From an uncultured Pirellulaceae bacterium (GTDB lineage Bacteria; Planctomycetota; Planctomycetia; Pirellulales; Pirellulaceae), in contig CALKGE010000013.1 of assembly GCA_938084685.1 (NCBI GenBank), positions 1 through 64,000 on the forward strand: 64,000 nucleotides of DNA, given 5' to 3'. The first letter of the stretch is position 1, and every line of letters starts with the position of its first letter. The notes below the pieces were generated by a model. That model worked only from the letters and a program-made list of their open reading frames with translations, was not told the DNA's origin and searched no databases. Shown here one piece after another: positions 7,659 to 17,667 of the stretch. Position numbers and translations under genes: made by a program.

Positions 7659-8714
7659 TTAATCCTCCCAGGAAAGAGCAGCTCCGCTCTGATACTCGGT
7701 GACGCGAGTTTCAAAGAAGTTCTTTTCTTTCGCCAGGTCCATTGTTTCACTCATCCAGGGAAACGGATTGGAACTGCCATATTGAGCTGGCAGGCCGATA
7801 CGTTCCAAACGACGGTCAGCAATATACTGCACGTACTCGCGGAACAGATCACCGTTGAGTCCCATGACACCATTAGGAAGACAATCCTTGGCGTAATCAA
7901 TTTCCAGTTCAACCGAAGTACGAATACGTTCGATCATCTCCTGCTGGAATTGCTCTGTCCACAATTCGGGATTTTCAGCTTTGATCCCGTTAATCAGGTC
8001 CAGACCGAAATTCAGGTGAATCGACTCGTCACGCAGAATGTACTGGAACTGTTCGCCAATCCCGGTCATCAGGTTACGACGATGGAAAGAAAGTACCATG
8101 ACAAAGCCTGAGTAGAAAAAGATGCCTTCCATGATCAGGTAGAACCCGATCAGGTTTTTGAGGAATGCCTGGCAACCTTCGAATGTGGAGGTCGAGAAGT
8201 CTGGATCCAGCACTTCTGCGGTCAACTCCATTTCAAACTCATCCTTCGCCGCGATGGATGGGATTTCGCGGTACATATTGAAGACTTCGCCTTCGTCCAA
8301 CCCCAGGCTTTCCACTACGTACAGAAATGTATGCGAGTGGATGGCTTCTTCAAATGCCTGACGCAGCAGGTACTGACGACATTCAGCATTGGTCACGTGA
8401 CGGAAGATCGCCAAAACCAGGTTATTTCCAACCAGGCTTTCTGCTGTCGCAAAGAACCCCAGGTTTCGCATGATCACCAGACGCTCATCGTCGGTCAACT
8501 TATCTGACTTCCAGATTTCGATATCCTTGGTCATAGGAACTTCTGTTGGCATCCAATGGTTTGCACAACCATTGTTGTAGTGTTCCCATGCCCAATGATA
8601 TTTCAAGGGCATCAGCTGGTTGACGTCAATCTGGCTACAGTTGATCAGTCGTTTATCCCGAGCATCAATACGTTCGGTGTTTGATTCTAGTAATTTATTT
8701 ACAGGAGATGACAT
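7659..8714 (-). CDS. nrdB: Ribonucleotide reductase class Ic-type small subunit
   Basis: The 351-residue R2 subunit works with NrdA to reduce ribonucleotides to deoxyribonucleotides in the cytoplasm. The metal ligands are all visible: E92 ([10 protein letters not shown]), E123 and H126 ([10 protein letters not shown]), E196 (LIMEGIFF), E230 and H233 (LRDESIH). The position of the radical tyrosine in class Ia enzymes is F130. Phe there together with Glu at the first ligand position (Asp in E. coli) is the signature of the chlamydial-type class Ic R2, which uses a Mn/Fe cofactor. The offset from the Chlamydia trachomatis protein, recalled from memory, is a constant three residues. The start has a strong ribosome site (aaaggag). 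It follows nrdA by 127 bp. Confidence 0.95.
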   Translation of the reverse strand: MSSPVNKLLESNTERIDARDKRLINCSQIDVNQLMPLKYHWAWEHYNNGCANHWMPTEVPMTKDIEIWKSDKLTDDERLVIMRNLGFFATAESLVGNNLVLAIFRHVTNAECRQYLLRQAFEEAIHSHTFLYVVESLGLDEGEVFNMYREIPSIAAKDEFEMELTAEVLDPDFSTSTFEGCQAFLKNLIGFYLIMEGIFFYSGFVMVLSFHRRNLMTGIGEQFQYILRDESIHLNFGLDLINGIKAENPELWTEQFQQEMIERIRTSVELEIDYAKDCLPNGVMGLNGDLFREYVQYIADRRLERIGLPAQYGSSNPFPWMSETMDLAKEKNFFETRVTEYQSGAALSWED

Positions 8715-8841
8715 CTCGCGCTCCTTTTCTAACTCTTTCGTTATTTGCTATCTATAAATTTTGTCGTTTGTCTGGAAGCCTGCGGGACCGGCGGCGAGTC
8801 TGGATTGCCATCGCAACCCAGCTCGCTATTTCTGGTCGCAA

Positions 8842-11679
8842 TTACTGGCAGGCTTCACAGTCGCTGTCCAGACTGCAGGCACTGGTTACAGCGGTTGCCG
8901 GCAATTCCGGAGCACTTTCACGATTCACTTCAATATCAGACGAAGCACTCTGGCTCTTCATCCAGCGGGGCTGCACGCCAAACTTGTTGATATCCACAGT
9001 CGATTTCTCAACCTGCGTGGCTGCCAGCGTACGGAGGTAATAGGTTGTTTTCAAACCCTTCTCCCAGGCGGACATATACATGTTGTGCAATTTCTTGCCG
9101 CTAGGCTCAGCCAGATACAAATTGAGGGACTGTCCCATATCGATCCATTTCTGTCGACGAGCAGCACACTTGATGATCCATTCCGGATCGACTTCAAACG
9201 CGGTGTGGTATCTGGCTTTCAAATCAGCAGGCACCCGCTCAATATCCTGAACCGAACCGTCGTAATACTTCAGAGCTTCGACCATATCACTGTCCCACAG
9301 GCCGCGACTTTTCAGTTCTTCGACCAGATCGGAAGTCACCTGAGTGAACTCGCCAGACAGGTTACTCTTCACATACAAGTGCTTATAGATCGGCTCGATC
9401 GACTGGCATACGCCAACGATGGTCGAGATGGTTGCGGTCGGAGCGATCGCCATGACATTACTGTTACGCATTCCATTTTCAGCAAGCTTCTTGCGGAGCG
9501 CGTCCCAGTCGAGTGTCGTGCTGCGATCAACATCGATATGAATACCACGTTGTTGTTCGAGCAACTCCACCGAATCGATCGGCAACATTCCACGATCCCA
9601 CTTCGAACCTGCATAACTGGAATAGGTTCCACGTTCGCCAGCCAGATCCGATGACGCCTGAATCGCATAGTAGGAGATTGCCTCCATACTTCGATCTGCA
9701 AATTCCACGGCAGCATCACTGGCGTAACCGATTCCCAGCTTGAACAGTGCATCCTGGAAGCCCATGACGCCCAGACCGACAGGGCGGTGACGCTTATTGG
9801 AGTTCTCAGCTTCTGCCGTTGGGTAGTAGTTAATGTCGATCACATTATCGAGCATTCGCATCGCCACGGTCACTGTTTCACCGAGCTTCTCGATATCCAG
9901 CTTGCCATCCTTGATATGATCAGCAAGATTGACACTTCCCAGATTACAGACTGCTGTCTCTTCCGGAGAGGTGTTAAGCAGAATTTCTGTACAGAGGTTA
10001 CTGCTGTGTACGACTCCCGAGTGATCCTGAGGAGAACGGATGTTGGAAGGATCCTTCCAGGTAATCCAAGGGTGGCCTGTTTCGAACAGACGTGTAAGCA
10101 TCTTTCGCCAGAGCTCCACGGCTTCTACTTTACGGGTCATCCGCATCTCACCCGCTGCTGCTTTGCGTTCGTATTCTTCGTAACGCTCTTCAAAATCTTT
10201 CCCGTACAGGTCATGCAGGTCCGGTACTTCGTCAGGACTGAACAGAGTCCAGCTGGTCTTATCCCGCACCCGCTTCATAAAGAGGTCCGGAATCCAGTTG
10301 GCCGTGTGCATATCATGAGTTCGACGGCGTTCGTCTCCGGTATTGCGACGCAAGTCCAGAAATTCTTCCACGTCCATGTGCCAGGTTTCCAGATAGGAGC
10401 AGACAGCTCCTTTTCGTTTACCACCCTGATTTACTGCCACCGCCGTATCATTCACGACTTTCAGGAACGGGATCACTCCCTGGCTTTGACCATTTGTTCC
10501 CTGGATGTAGGCATTGGTCGCTCGCACATTCGTCCAGTCGTTTCCGAGACCACCAGCCCACTTGGAAAGCATGGCATTGTCCGATACGCATTTGAAGATG
10601 TGTCCCAAATCATCACTAACCGTCGACAGGTAGCAACTGCTCAATTGAGGATGATTTGTGGCAGAGTTGAACAGAGTCGGAGTGGCCGAAGTAAATCGGA
10701 ACTGGGATAGAATGTTATAGAACTGAACTGCACGCTCTTCTTTCTGATCTCCTTCACCCATGGCCAGTCCCATGGCGACCCGCATCCAGAAATACTGGGG
10801 AGTCTCAATCCGCCGACCATCAATATGCAACAGGTAACGATCAAAAATTGCCTGCAGGCCAAGATACTTGAACTTGTGATCCCGCTCGGGCTTTAACGAA
10901 CCGGCAATCGAGGCCAGATCATACTCACGTAAGACCGGATCGAGACGACCTGCATTGATGCCATCAATAATGTAATGCTCGAACTGATCCCGATACACTC
11001 CTTCGACTTTGTCAAATTCCGGAGCACTCCCCAGAGCATCGTTGTATATCACCATCAACATCAGGCGTGAGGAAACGGTATCAAACGCCGGATCACGCTC
11101 GATACGGGAACGTGATGCAAGGATCATGGAACGATAGATCTCTGTCGAGGAAATTCCATCAAAGACCTGACGCATCACTTCTTCCAGTAGATCATCCGCA
11201 TTGCAGATATCTTCCAATCCCTGGCAAGCCATGACAAGGCGACGACGCACCCGTTTTTCATCAAAGGCAACTCGCGTCCCATCTTCCAATACAATGTGAA
11301 TGCGAGTCGAACCTTCTGATTCGATTTCAGTGTCCGGCGCTCGTAATGCTCGTACTTTGGCCTGCTCGCTGCGGTATACGATGTAACGGCGAGCGATACG
11401 GTAGTGACCGCGTCGCATTAACTCCATTTCGACCAGGTCCTGAACCTTTTCCACTTCCACTCCGTTGTCAGCCGTGGCCAGTGGTGCGATTTCCGAAACA
11501 ATCGTTTCGGCCATACGAGCAATCTCTTCCAGTGAGCTTTCTTCCAGTGGCTGCGTGTCAGCCAGATTGAGTTCGGCGCGAAACGCATTACTGATCGCGC
11601 GGGCAATTAAAGAACCATCAAAAGGTACTATGCGTCCATCCCGTTTGCGGACATTCCATTCAACTTGCGTACCTACCAT
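8842..11679 (-). CDS. nrdA: Ribonucleotide reductase large subunit with two ATP-cones
   Basis: The 945-residue R1 subunit catalyses ribonucleotide reduction. Two ATP-cone domains in tandem sit at the N-terminus (about residues 7-105, [13 protein letters not shown], and about 128-225, [14 protein letters not shown]), followed by the R1 barrel. Catalytic elements are visible: SSCYLS and [11 protein letters not shown] (the redox cysteine pair), SSNLCTEI (thiyl-radical Cys and Glu), and TTYYLRT (the Tyr pair of the radical path). The C-terminal tail [11 protein letters not shown] would shuttle electrons from thioredoxin or glutaredoxin. ATP-cones give allosteric control by ATP/dATP. The start has aaggag 8 bases upstream. 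It is the first gene of an operon with nrdB; the promoter appears to lie about 800 bp upstream. Confidence 0.95.
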   Translation of the reverse strand: MVGTQVEWNVRKRDGRIVPFDGSLIARAISNAFRAELNLADTQPLEESSLEEIARMAETIVSEIAPLATADNGVEVEKVQDLVEMELMRRGHYRIARRYIVYRSEQAKVRALRAPDTEIESEGSTRIHIVLEDGTRVAFDEKRVRRRLVMACQGLEDICNADDLLEEVMRQVFDGISSTEIYRSMILASRSRIERDPAFDTVSSRLMLMVIYNDALGSAPEFDKVEGVYRDQFEHYIIDGINAGRLDPVLREYDLASIAGSLKPERDHKFKYLGLQAIFDRYLLHIDGRRIETPQYFWMRVAMGLAMGEGDQKEERAVQFYNILSQFRFTSATPTLFNSATNHPQLSSCYLSTVSDDLGHIFKCVSDNAMLSKWAGGLGNDWTNVRATNAYIQGTNGQSQGVIPFLKVVNDTAVAVNQGGKRKGAVCSYLETWHMDVEEFLDLRRNTGDERRRTHDMHTANWIPDLFMKRVRDKTSWTLFSPDEVPDLHDLYGKDFEERYEEYERKAAAGEMRMTRKVEAVELWRKMLTRLFETGHPWITWKDPSNIRSPQDHSGVVHSSNLCTEILLNTSPEETAVCNLGSVNLADHIKDGKLDIEKLGETVTVAMRMLDNVIDINYYPTAEAENSNKRHRPVGLGVMGFQDALFKLGIGYASDAAVEFADRSMEAISYYAIQASSDLAGERGTYSSYAGSKWDRGMLPIDSVELLEQQRGIHIDVDRSTTLDWDALRKKLAENGMRNSNVMAIAPTATISTIVGVCQSIEPIYKHLYVKSNLSGEFTQVTSDLVEELKSRGLWDSDMVEALKYYDGSVQDIERVPADLKARYHTAFEVDPEWIIKCAARRQKWIDMGQSLNLYLAEPSGKKLHNMYMSAWEKGLKTTYYLRTLAATQVEKSTVDINKFGVQPRWMKSQSASSDIEVNRESAPELPATAVTSACSLDSDCEACQ

Positions 11680-11796
11680 TCTGTCACTCCTTCGTAGCGT
11701 TGATTTCCTATCATTGTCACCGTCAGCGAAGCTTGTCCTGGGTTACTCATTGGAATACCAAATAGCCAACAGTTAACCAGTGATTGTTACTCCGTA

Positions 11797-12031
11797 CTGA
11801 CAAAGGGAAGGGTCAGCCTCCCGCTGCCGGCGAATCAACCTCCTGTATCGATTCACCCTCGACCGCACCATTGCTCCCCATGCGTAGTCGCTACAGTCAA
11901 ACCAGATTCCGCTGGGCTGACTACTACAACTCGCCGTCGAGGCCTGGAACCACCAGGAGCCCAAGCCTAACGGGCAGTCGAGCTTTTCTGCTTAAAGAGT
12001 TTCCCGGAGCAGGGGGCCACGTGACCGTGGC
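11797..12031 (-). ncRNA. Candidate structured RNA in the nrdA leader
   Basis: Eight short perfect or wobble hairpins follow one another in 235 bases: pairs 11797-11801/11812-11816, 11829-11838/11848-11857, 11884-11889/11919-11924, 11930-11933/11938-11941, 11943-11947/11953-11957, 11959-11962/11972-11975, 11988-11992/12008-12012, and 12016-12021/12026-12031. In the second hairpin one pair is G-U when read on the minus strand but C-A on the plus strand, which favours a minus-strand transcript, the same direction as nrdA. I could not match it to tmRNA, RNase P RNA, SRP RNA or the cobalamin riboswitch from their conserved cores. Short stems occur by chance, so this is a candidate only. Confidence 0.35.
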
Positions 12032-12364
12032 GTGTCAGCGATAGAATACCTGGATTCGTTAACTTACGAGTCAGGTACATCCATTCACCAATTGCTCGAA
12101 ATACTCCAAATTTAGAAAAGCGATTTCCCCCCTTCGCAAACGCGTCGGAAGGTAGGGCTGCAACTTACGTGTATTCACCCATGGATCAAGCACACTGCCA
12201 AATTCGCCAGGACCGACAAGGTCGACAAGTTCAGAACGGAACTCACCCGCAAGTGGCGGGGCACTACAAAGAAACGACCTTTTTCAATCCCTGGTCTCGA
12301 GCAATCCTTCGCGACCGACTCAATTCCCTGAGTTCGATCCATATTGTTCGATCAATCCATGACT

Positions 12365-12389
12365 GAAAGCTCTTTTCCTTGAAGCTTTC
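12365..12389 (-). other. Hairpin early in the nrd leader
   Basis: Arms gaaagct (12365-12371) and agctttc (12383-12389) form a perfect 7-bp stem with an 11-base loop, about 90 bases after the predicted transcription start. It could be an attenuation element or simply chance. Confidence 0.3.
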
Positions 12390-12481
12390 CAATCCTTCAC
12401 TACCGGCTCGCCAGATCAACATCCATCGCTAATCCAGCCACTTCCTCGCAACTCAACCACGAGTTAACGACCAGCGTGCCG

Positions 12482-12528
12482 AGACAATATATCGTAGGTT
12501 TTCGCAATGTCAACACAATATATTGCAG
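12482..12528 (-). promoter_or_regulatory. nrd promoter overlapped by two NrdR-box-like sites
   Basis: Read on the minus strand there is a sigma70-like promoter: TTGACA (12513-12508), a 16-base spacer, and TATATT (12491-12486). Two sites resembling the NrdR box (consensus near acaCwATATaTwGtgt, from memory) flank it: ACACAATATATTGCAG at 12513-12528 and AGACAATATATCGTAG at 12482-12497. They are 31 bp apart, three helical turns, as expected for tandem NrdR sites. One touches the -35 element and the other covers the -10. This is the classical arrangement for repression of ribonucleotide reductase genes by NrdR with ATP/dATP. Confidence 0.75.
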
Positions 12529-13041
12529 TTTCATCGATAGTCCCCTGCATTTTTTTGGAAGACCTAAAAATAGACTCGCCAAACCGCAGATCACCGTCGA
12601 CAAATCATGCTAGCAAACCCCCAAATCCGGTAGTCCCGCTAGCACCTTAGGTCGCTGGCGAAATGGCTATCACCCTCGACCTGTTGTGATTATCGTCGTG
12701 GTAAACCACAAGATGTAGTATTTAGCGCAATTTCAGAGAAAAACACAATAGCAATTACAGAAAAGTCTTAAAGGGGCTAGCATATACTCCAATACCTGTC
12801 GCAGTCCGGCCTGAAATGGTCACCAGATTTGCCCCCAATCCACCTCTGGATATAAGCTAAACAGGATAAACATCAGACTATGAAAACGCCGACTCTATAG
12901 ATAGGTAGAATAAAGACTAAGCAGGGAGAGAGTGCGCGCTGTCGACGACCAACCATTCTGCACCCTCGAAGGGTTGCGACACACGCTGCCAGCAGGCATC
13001 CTGCCCCCCAATTATTGAAAATCGACGAACGACAACTTCAC
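12529..13041. other. Intergenic region before the desaturase gene
   Basis: No supported gene lies in these 510 bp. The region should hold the promoter of the fatty acid desaturase on the plus strand, but no convincing -35/-10 pair was identified. Confidence 0.4.
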
Positions 13042-14193
13042 ATGGCCTCAACTGAAATACCCCAGAATCCATCTCCTTTTTCGATCGGCCAAGCCCGGAA
13101 AATCGTTGGGGGAGATTTATTCAAGCACAATCCGCTGATCTACTGGACCGATTTTTTGCTTTGCTGGCTGGTCGGTTTCTATGCTTATGCGCACGCCCGT
13201 ACCTACGCGGCCAAAATCTACCTGTCTGACTTCGAACAAAACTGGCAGATGGGAGGTATCGTAATCCCTGAATCAACTGCGATGCTGTGGCTCTGCTACA
13301 TTGCCACCACCTTAATCGCATGCGTATTTTACTACCGCATTGCCATGTTCATCCATGAGATTGTCCACATGAAGGGACGGGAACTTATCGTATTCCGTTT
13401 TGTATGGCATGTACTGTGTGGCATCCCCTTCTTGATCCCTTCGTTCGTTTACCACACACACCTCGACCATCATCGCAGTAAGCACTATGGAACTGAAAGG
13501 GATGGTGAATACCTGCCGCTGGGCAAACGTCCACCGTGGCAAATCGTCGCCTTCATGCTACACCCACTGATAGTACCTCCCCTGGTCTTTATCCGATTTC
13601 TGTTTCTGACGCCACTTGCCTGGAGCATTCCGAACTTCCGTCTGTTTGTCCACCAGCGATGTTCATCGATGATCATCGATCCGTTCTACATTCGACCATC
13701 GGAACCGGCGGCTGCTCGTCGACGCATGTACATTCAGGAGTTCTTCTGTTTCCTCTGGCTGCTTTCGCTAGTAAGTGTTGTGTTCTTTACCAAAGACACA
13801 TTGCCATGGCCATTTTTCATTCAATCCTATACCACGGCAGTGATCCTGCTCACACTCAACGCTCTGAGAACACTCGGCGCCCACCGCTGGGTCAACGATG
13901 AAGGTCAAATGACATTTGAACAGCAACTACTCGACTCGGTAAACTATCCGGACAATCCGATTGTCGGAGAAATTTGGGCTCCGGTTGGCCTGCGATATCA
14001 TGCCTTACACCATCTGTTCCCGGCAATTCCCTACCACAATCTGGGGATTGCTCATCGAAAACTTGCCGCCAACCTGCCAGACGATAATATTTACAATCAA
14101 GTCGGTACCAAAACATTAACCGGAGTCCTGCGAGACCTATGGCAACGTGCCAAAGCCTCCACAAACCTCGGCAGCTCCCAAAAATCATCCTAA
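13042..14193 (+). CDS. Membrane fatty acid desaturase
   Basis: The 383-residue product (starting MASTEIPQN) is an integral membrane di-iron desaturase that would introduce double bonds into acyl chains. The three histidine boxes are present: H105-E-I-V-H109, H140-L-D-H143-H144, and a C-terminal HALHH in RYHALHHLFPAIPYH. Hydrophobic segments occur at about residues 34-50, 80-100, 118-140, 165-190 and 230-260. A TTG at 13015 would extend the protein by 9 residues but has no better ribosome site. The next gene on the strand is the SUMF1-like protein 43 bp downstream. The regiospecificity cannot be read from the sequence. Confidence 0.9.
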   Translation: MASTEIPQNPSPFSIGQARKIVGGDLFKHNPLIYWTDFLLCWLVGFYAYAHARTYAAKIYLSDFEQNWQMGGIVIPESTAMLWLCYIATTLIACVFYYRIAMFIHEIVHMKGRELIVFRFVWHVLCGIPFLIPSFVYHTHLDHHRSKHYGTERDGEYLPLGKRPPWQIVAFMLHPLIVPPLVFIRFLFLTPLAWSIPNFRLFVHQRCSSMIIDPFYIRPSEPAAARRRMYIQEFFCFLWLLSLVSVVFFTKDTLPWPFFIQSYTTAVILLTLNALRTLGAHRWVNDEGQMTFEQQLLDSVNYPDNPIVGEIWAPVGLRYHALHHLFPAIPYHNLGIAHRKLAANLPDDNIYNQVGTKTLTGVLRDLWQRAKASTNLGSSQKSS

Positions 14194-14236
14194 AAGTCAA
14201 ACTGGGACGAGCAAAATTCGTTTACGGAGAATCAAG

Positions 14237-15454
14237 ATGTCACTCAATTTCACAGCCCACATCACAAAACAACTGATGGCTGCTGCAGTCGTTTTAACCA
14301 TGTCATCCGGGGTGACCATGGGGCAGGCTCCGGATCTTGAGCAAAACCTGCCACCCCAGGCCAAGCCTCGAATTACCAACAGCGTTGGTATGACGTTAGC
14401 CCAGATTGAAGCTGGTACTTTTCAGATGGGAGCTCCTGAGTACGTCGTTCAGGTCGCACTCGATGGCAGCCGATTTCGCACCGGTCAGATCTTTATGGTC
14501 GACGATGCCTCGGGCAAAAGTGCTCGTTTTGAACTGGTCGACTCGGACACCAAAGCGACGCCTCGACTTTACGCCCCCGTTCCGTTCAGCAGTGGCACAG
14601 CCACCAACACACCATCAAGCCCTGAACAAATTGCCGCCAGCATTGCCACCGCCATCAACGCTCAGTCTGATGCTGGCAAGCTCGACGTTACGGTCAACGT
14701 CAATGGAGCGTTTCTGAATTTCATCGGAATAGGACTCTTCAGCGCTGGCCGTGTCAACACGGACAACGACAACCGGGTCATCGTCCGCAAACCGGATCCC
14801 TATGCCAACAACGACGAACGTCCCCAGCACGCTGTCGAACTCACCAAAGACTTCAGCATTGGTGTCACTGAAGTCACGCAAGCTCAATGGGAAGCGGTCA
14901 TGGAAAGCAACCCAAGTTCCATCAGAAACGAACACATGCCAGTTAACAATGTCTCCTACGAAGATGCGAAAGCCTTTTGTGCCAAACTTTCTGCATTGCC
15001 TGCAGAGATGGAAGCAGGTCGTTCCTATCGACTTCCCACCGAAGCAGAATGGGAATACGTGTGCCGAGCAGGCACTCGGACTGCATACAACTACGGAGAA
15101 TCCTTCGATAGCAGCGATCAGGATCTCGGCCAGGTCCTCAGCGAATACGCATGGTTCAAAGGCAATGCCGACAAAGCCCAGGTCGTAGCTGGCAAGCAAC
15201 CCAACCAATGGGGACTCTACGACCTGTATGGCAACGTCGCCGAATGGTGTGAAGACGCCTATCAGGCAAATTACTATGGCGACAATCCGCCGGGACAGGA
15301 TCCCCAGGGACCAACCGCCGGTGCCATTCGCGTGTTGCGCGGAGGAAGCTACATGTCTCGGCCATCCTCATGCCGCTCGACCTATCGAGGAAGTGCAAAT
15401 GAACTGGTCCGAAGTCGTCAGAATGGTTTCCGCGTCGTCTGCGTTCAGAAGTAA
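14237..15454 (+). CDS. Exported SUMF1/FGE-like protein with an inserted domain
   Basis: The 405-residue product starts at an ATG with a cggag ribosome site and has a signal peptide (to about residue 30). It has the SUMF1/formylglycine-generating-enzyme fold: GMTLAQIEAGTFQMGAPE, VTEVTQAQWEAVM, YRLPTEAEWEYVCRAGT, GLYDLYGNVAEWCED, RVLRGGSY and NGFRVV. About 120 residues (roughly 69-190) are inserted between GTFQMGAPE and DERPQHAVEL, where other members continue directly. The insert (GQIFMVDDASGKSARFELVD, PVPFSSG, IAASIATAINA) resembles a beta-rich module of large planctomycete surface proteins. Of the two catalytic cysteines of true FGEs, the first is replaced by S374 and the second is C379, so sulfatase maturation activity is doubtful. 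Confidence 0.85.
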   Translation: MSLNFTAHITKQLMAAAVVLTMSSGVTMGQAPDLEQNLPPQAKPRITNSVGMTLAQIEAGTFQMGAPEYVVQVALDGSRFRTGQIFMVDDASGKSARFELVDSDTKATPRLYAPVPFSSGTATNTPSSPEQIAASIATAINAQSDAGKLDVTVNVNGAFLNFIGIGLFSAGRVNTDNDNRVIVRKPDPYANNDERPQHAVELTKDFSIGVTEVTQAQWEAVMESNPSSIRNEHMPVNNVSYEDAKAFCAKLSALPAEMEAGRSYRLPTEAEWEYVCRAGTRTAYNYGESFDSSDQDLGQVLSEYAWFKGNADKAQVVAGKQPNQWGLYDLYGNVAEWCEDAYQANYYGDNPPGQDPQGPTAGAIRVLRGGSYMSRPSSCRSTYRGSANELVRSRQNGFRVVCVQK

Positions 15455-15471
15455 ACAGACAGACAATTCCG

Positions 15472-16050
15472 TCACTTACGACAGCTGTAAAAGATCGCCG
15501 GTGGGACATTCCGCCAAATGACCGGGCTGACTTTCACACTGGAAAAGGTCTCTTTCAACCTCCGCCGGAATCTGCGCGCGTTCTGCAGTGGTAATCCATG
15601 CACATAGGCAAACGTAACAAACTGCCCTTTGTCGGCAAGCACACTTAAGGTCGCCTCCAGTAATTCCTCCTGCAAGGACTCGGGAAAGGACGTCCACGGC
15701 AATCCGCTAATGATGCCGTCTACCCAGTCCACCTTTTCCCGGTCACAAATTGAACGGATGTCACTTACCGATTCATTGAACACCTGTAACTCAGGCAACC
15801 TTCGGCGGAGCCCGGCGATAAAGCTGGCGTTAAGCTCCACCGCGAAGTACTTCTGGTGATCCTGCACTCGCCTGAGTAGATACTTCGAAATCGCTCCGGT
15901 CCCAGGGCCATATTCCACGACCGTGCGAAGCGTTTCCCAGTCCAGTTCATTAAGCATCGCGCTGGCTAAAAATCGTGAACTGGGAGCAACGGCCCCCACC
16001 TTATTGGGGGATTTAAGAAACTCGCGAAAAATCGTACGTGCTTTAGCCAT
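15472..16050 (-). CDS. SAM-dependent methyltransferase, PmtA-like
   Basis: The 192-residue product resembles the small phospholipid N-methyltransferases (PmtA type) that methylate phosphatidylethanolamine at the membrane. Supporting motifs are an N-terminal FREFLKSPNKVGAVAPSS, the SAM-binding VVEYGPGTGAISKYLL, an acidic strand YFAVELNASF, and SGLPWTSFP in the position of the catalytic loop. Related rRNA dimethylases share the fold, so the substrate is an inference. It is convergent with the SUMF1-like gene (17 bp between stops) and close to the fatty acid desaturase, which is consistent with a role in membrane lipids but does not prove it. Confidence 0.7.
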   Translation of the reverse strand: MAKARTIFREFLKSPNKVGAVAPSSRFLASAMLNELDWETLRTVVEYGPGTGAISKYLLRRVQDHQKYFAVELNASFIAGLRRRLPELQVFNESVSDIRSICDREKVDWVDGIISGLPWTSFPESLQEELLEATLSVLADKGQFVTFAYVHGLPLQNARRFRRRLKETFSSVKVSPVIWRNVPPAIFYSCRK

Positions 16051-16237
16051 CGCCGTATTCTAAAGCGGTTTGGCAACAAGCAACAGTGCAGGCAAGGGCA
16101 ATCATTTCCCAAGTAGACTCGGACGGACTTGCCATCACCATCCCATGTTTCATAATATAGAGGCAAGAAAAAGACGATTTTAATAATCAGATTGATGCTC
16201 TTACGCGTTTGTTGAAAGCACACTCGAGGAAAACAAG

Positions 16238-17608
16238 ATGTTAACGATTTATGGAAACACAAAAGGGAAGCAAGGTTACTGTGACGGCGTGGGCCGACGC
16301 GACTTCCTCAAGATTGGTGGCATGGCCATGGGCGGCCTGTCAATGGCCAACATGTTTAATGCTGACCTGCAAGCCAAAACCGGCTCGAACCATCGCGCTA
16401 TCATTAACATCTACATGCCAGGCGGACCTTCCCATATCGATCTGTGGGACCTGAAGCCGGATGCTCCGTCTGAAATCCGTGGTGAATTCCGCCCCATCAA
16501 AACCAACGTGCCGGGAATTGAGATCTGTGAACATTTCCCAAAGATGGCACAGATGATGGACAAATTCATTCCCATCCGTTCGATCAGTGATGCCGATGGA
16601 CGGCATGATGCCTACCAGTGCATGACCGGCTGGAAATTCGGTGAACGAGGCCCCCGTGAAGGTCGTCCAAACTGGGGGTCCTGGGTGTCCCATCTGCAGG
16701 GCAATGTCAACAACGCTGTTCCTGCCAACGTCTCACTGATGTACCCCACCGGTAATCGCACCTGGGGTGAAACTCAGATGGGCGGCATGCTGGGCGTCAA
16801 GCACTCGCCCTTCGGACTGGTGGAAAAGGATCCGATGAAGGACCCCAGCAATATGGTTTTGCAGGGCATTACCCTGGACCGCCTTAGTGACCGCGAAGCA
16901 TTACGCTCGGCGTTCGATACGTTCCGCAGAGACGTGGATAATTCCGGTGTCGCCGACGGTATGGATGTCTATCACCAGCAGGCCCTGGGGATTCTCACCA
17001 CCAGCAAATTGGTGGATGCTCTGGACCTTACCCAGGAAGACCCCAGGATTCTTGCTCGCTACGGTGAAAACGACCCGACGTACCAGCGGGACGGTGCTCC
17101 TAAAATGGTTCAAAACTTCTGTGTTGCCCGACGTCTTGTCGAAGCGGGTGCGCGAGTCGTCTCGCTTAACTACAGCCGCTGGGACTGGCATGGTGGAGAT
17201 GGAATGAACTTCCCTCGTTCACGCCAGGAATTCCCAAAACTGGACCAGGGACTAGCCGCTCTGGTCACGGATCTGCACGAGCGTGGTCTGGACCGCTATG
17301 TTTCAGTCGTCGTCTGGGGTGAATTCGGTCGTACTCCGAAGATCAATAAAAACAACAGTCGTGACCACTGGCCACGTGTCAGCTGTGCAATGCTGGCTGG
17401 CGGAGGAATGAAGACAGGACAGGTCATTGGTGCCACAAACAAGTATGGTGAATATGCGACCGAGCGTCCTGTGAAATTCCAGGAAGTCTTTGCCACACTC
17501 TATAAAAACGTGGGAATCGACACGGGCAAGATTCGTTTCTTCGACAAGACCGGTACACCTCAGTACATGGTCCGTGAAGGTATCGAACCTATTCACGAGA
17601 TCGTCTAA
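16238..17608 (+). CDS. DUF1501 protein, Tat-exported
   Basis: The 456-residue product has a twin-arginine signal (GRRDFLKIGG near residue 20) and is probably exported folded. The body matches DUF1501, a sulfatase/phosphatase-fold family abundant in planctomycetes with no proven biochemical role: MPGGPSHIDLWDLKPDAP, IRGEFRPIKTNVPG, VVWGEFGRTPKI and SRDHWPRV. The start is set by gaggaaaac. A D-aminoacylase-like gene follows 59 bp downstream on the same strand and may share the transcript. DUF1501 genes usually pair with DUF1549/DUF1553 genes; here that partner is missing. Confidence 0.9.
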   Translation: MLTIYGNTKGKQGYCDGVGRRDFLKIGGMAMGGLSMANMFNADLQAKTGSNHRAIINIYMPGGPSHIDLWDLKPDAPSEIRGEFRPIKTNVPGIEICEHFPKMAQMMDKFIPIRSISDADGRHDAYQCMTGWKFGERGPREGRPNWGSWVSHLQGNVNNAVPANVSLMYPTGNRTWGETQMGGMLGVKHSPFGLVEKDPMKDPSNMVLQGITLDRLSDREALRSAFDTFRRDVDNSGVADGMDVYHQQALGILTTSKLVDALDLTQEDPRILARYGENDPTYQRDGAPKMVQNFCVARRLVEAGARVVSLNYSRWDWHGGDGMNFPRSRQEFPKLDQGLAALVTDLHERGLDRYVSVVVWGEFGRTPKINKNNSRDHWPRVSCAMLAGGGMKTGQVIGATNKYGEYATERPVKFQEVFATLYKNVGIDTGKIRFFDKTGTPQYMVREGIEPIHEIV

Positions 17609-17667
17609 CTTCCATCCTGCTGTCCCCCCTCCCATCCCAATTCAGCGTCTGACAGGGCTTAGGTAAG

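Noticed and set aside
8761..10710. Two long plus-strand frames (about 8761-9654 and 9787-10710) over nrdA
   Set aside because: They lie inside the nrdA coding region, which is certain on the minus strand; their translations have no recognisable domain.
11773..11964. 63-codon minus-strand frame within the nrd leader
   Set aside because: TTG start without ribosome site and no protein-like pattern; the same bases form consecutive hairpins.
11797..12031. Identification of the hairpin array as tmRNA, RNase P RNA or SRP RNA
   Set aside because: The conserved cores of these RNAs (tRNA-like T arm and tag frame, P4 helix, SRP loop) were looked for on both strands and not found.
12169..12366. 65-codon plus-strand frame in the nrd leader
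   Set aside because: No ribosome site, no family pattern, and opposite to the direction of the operon.
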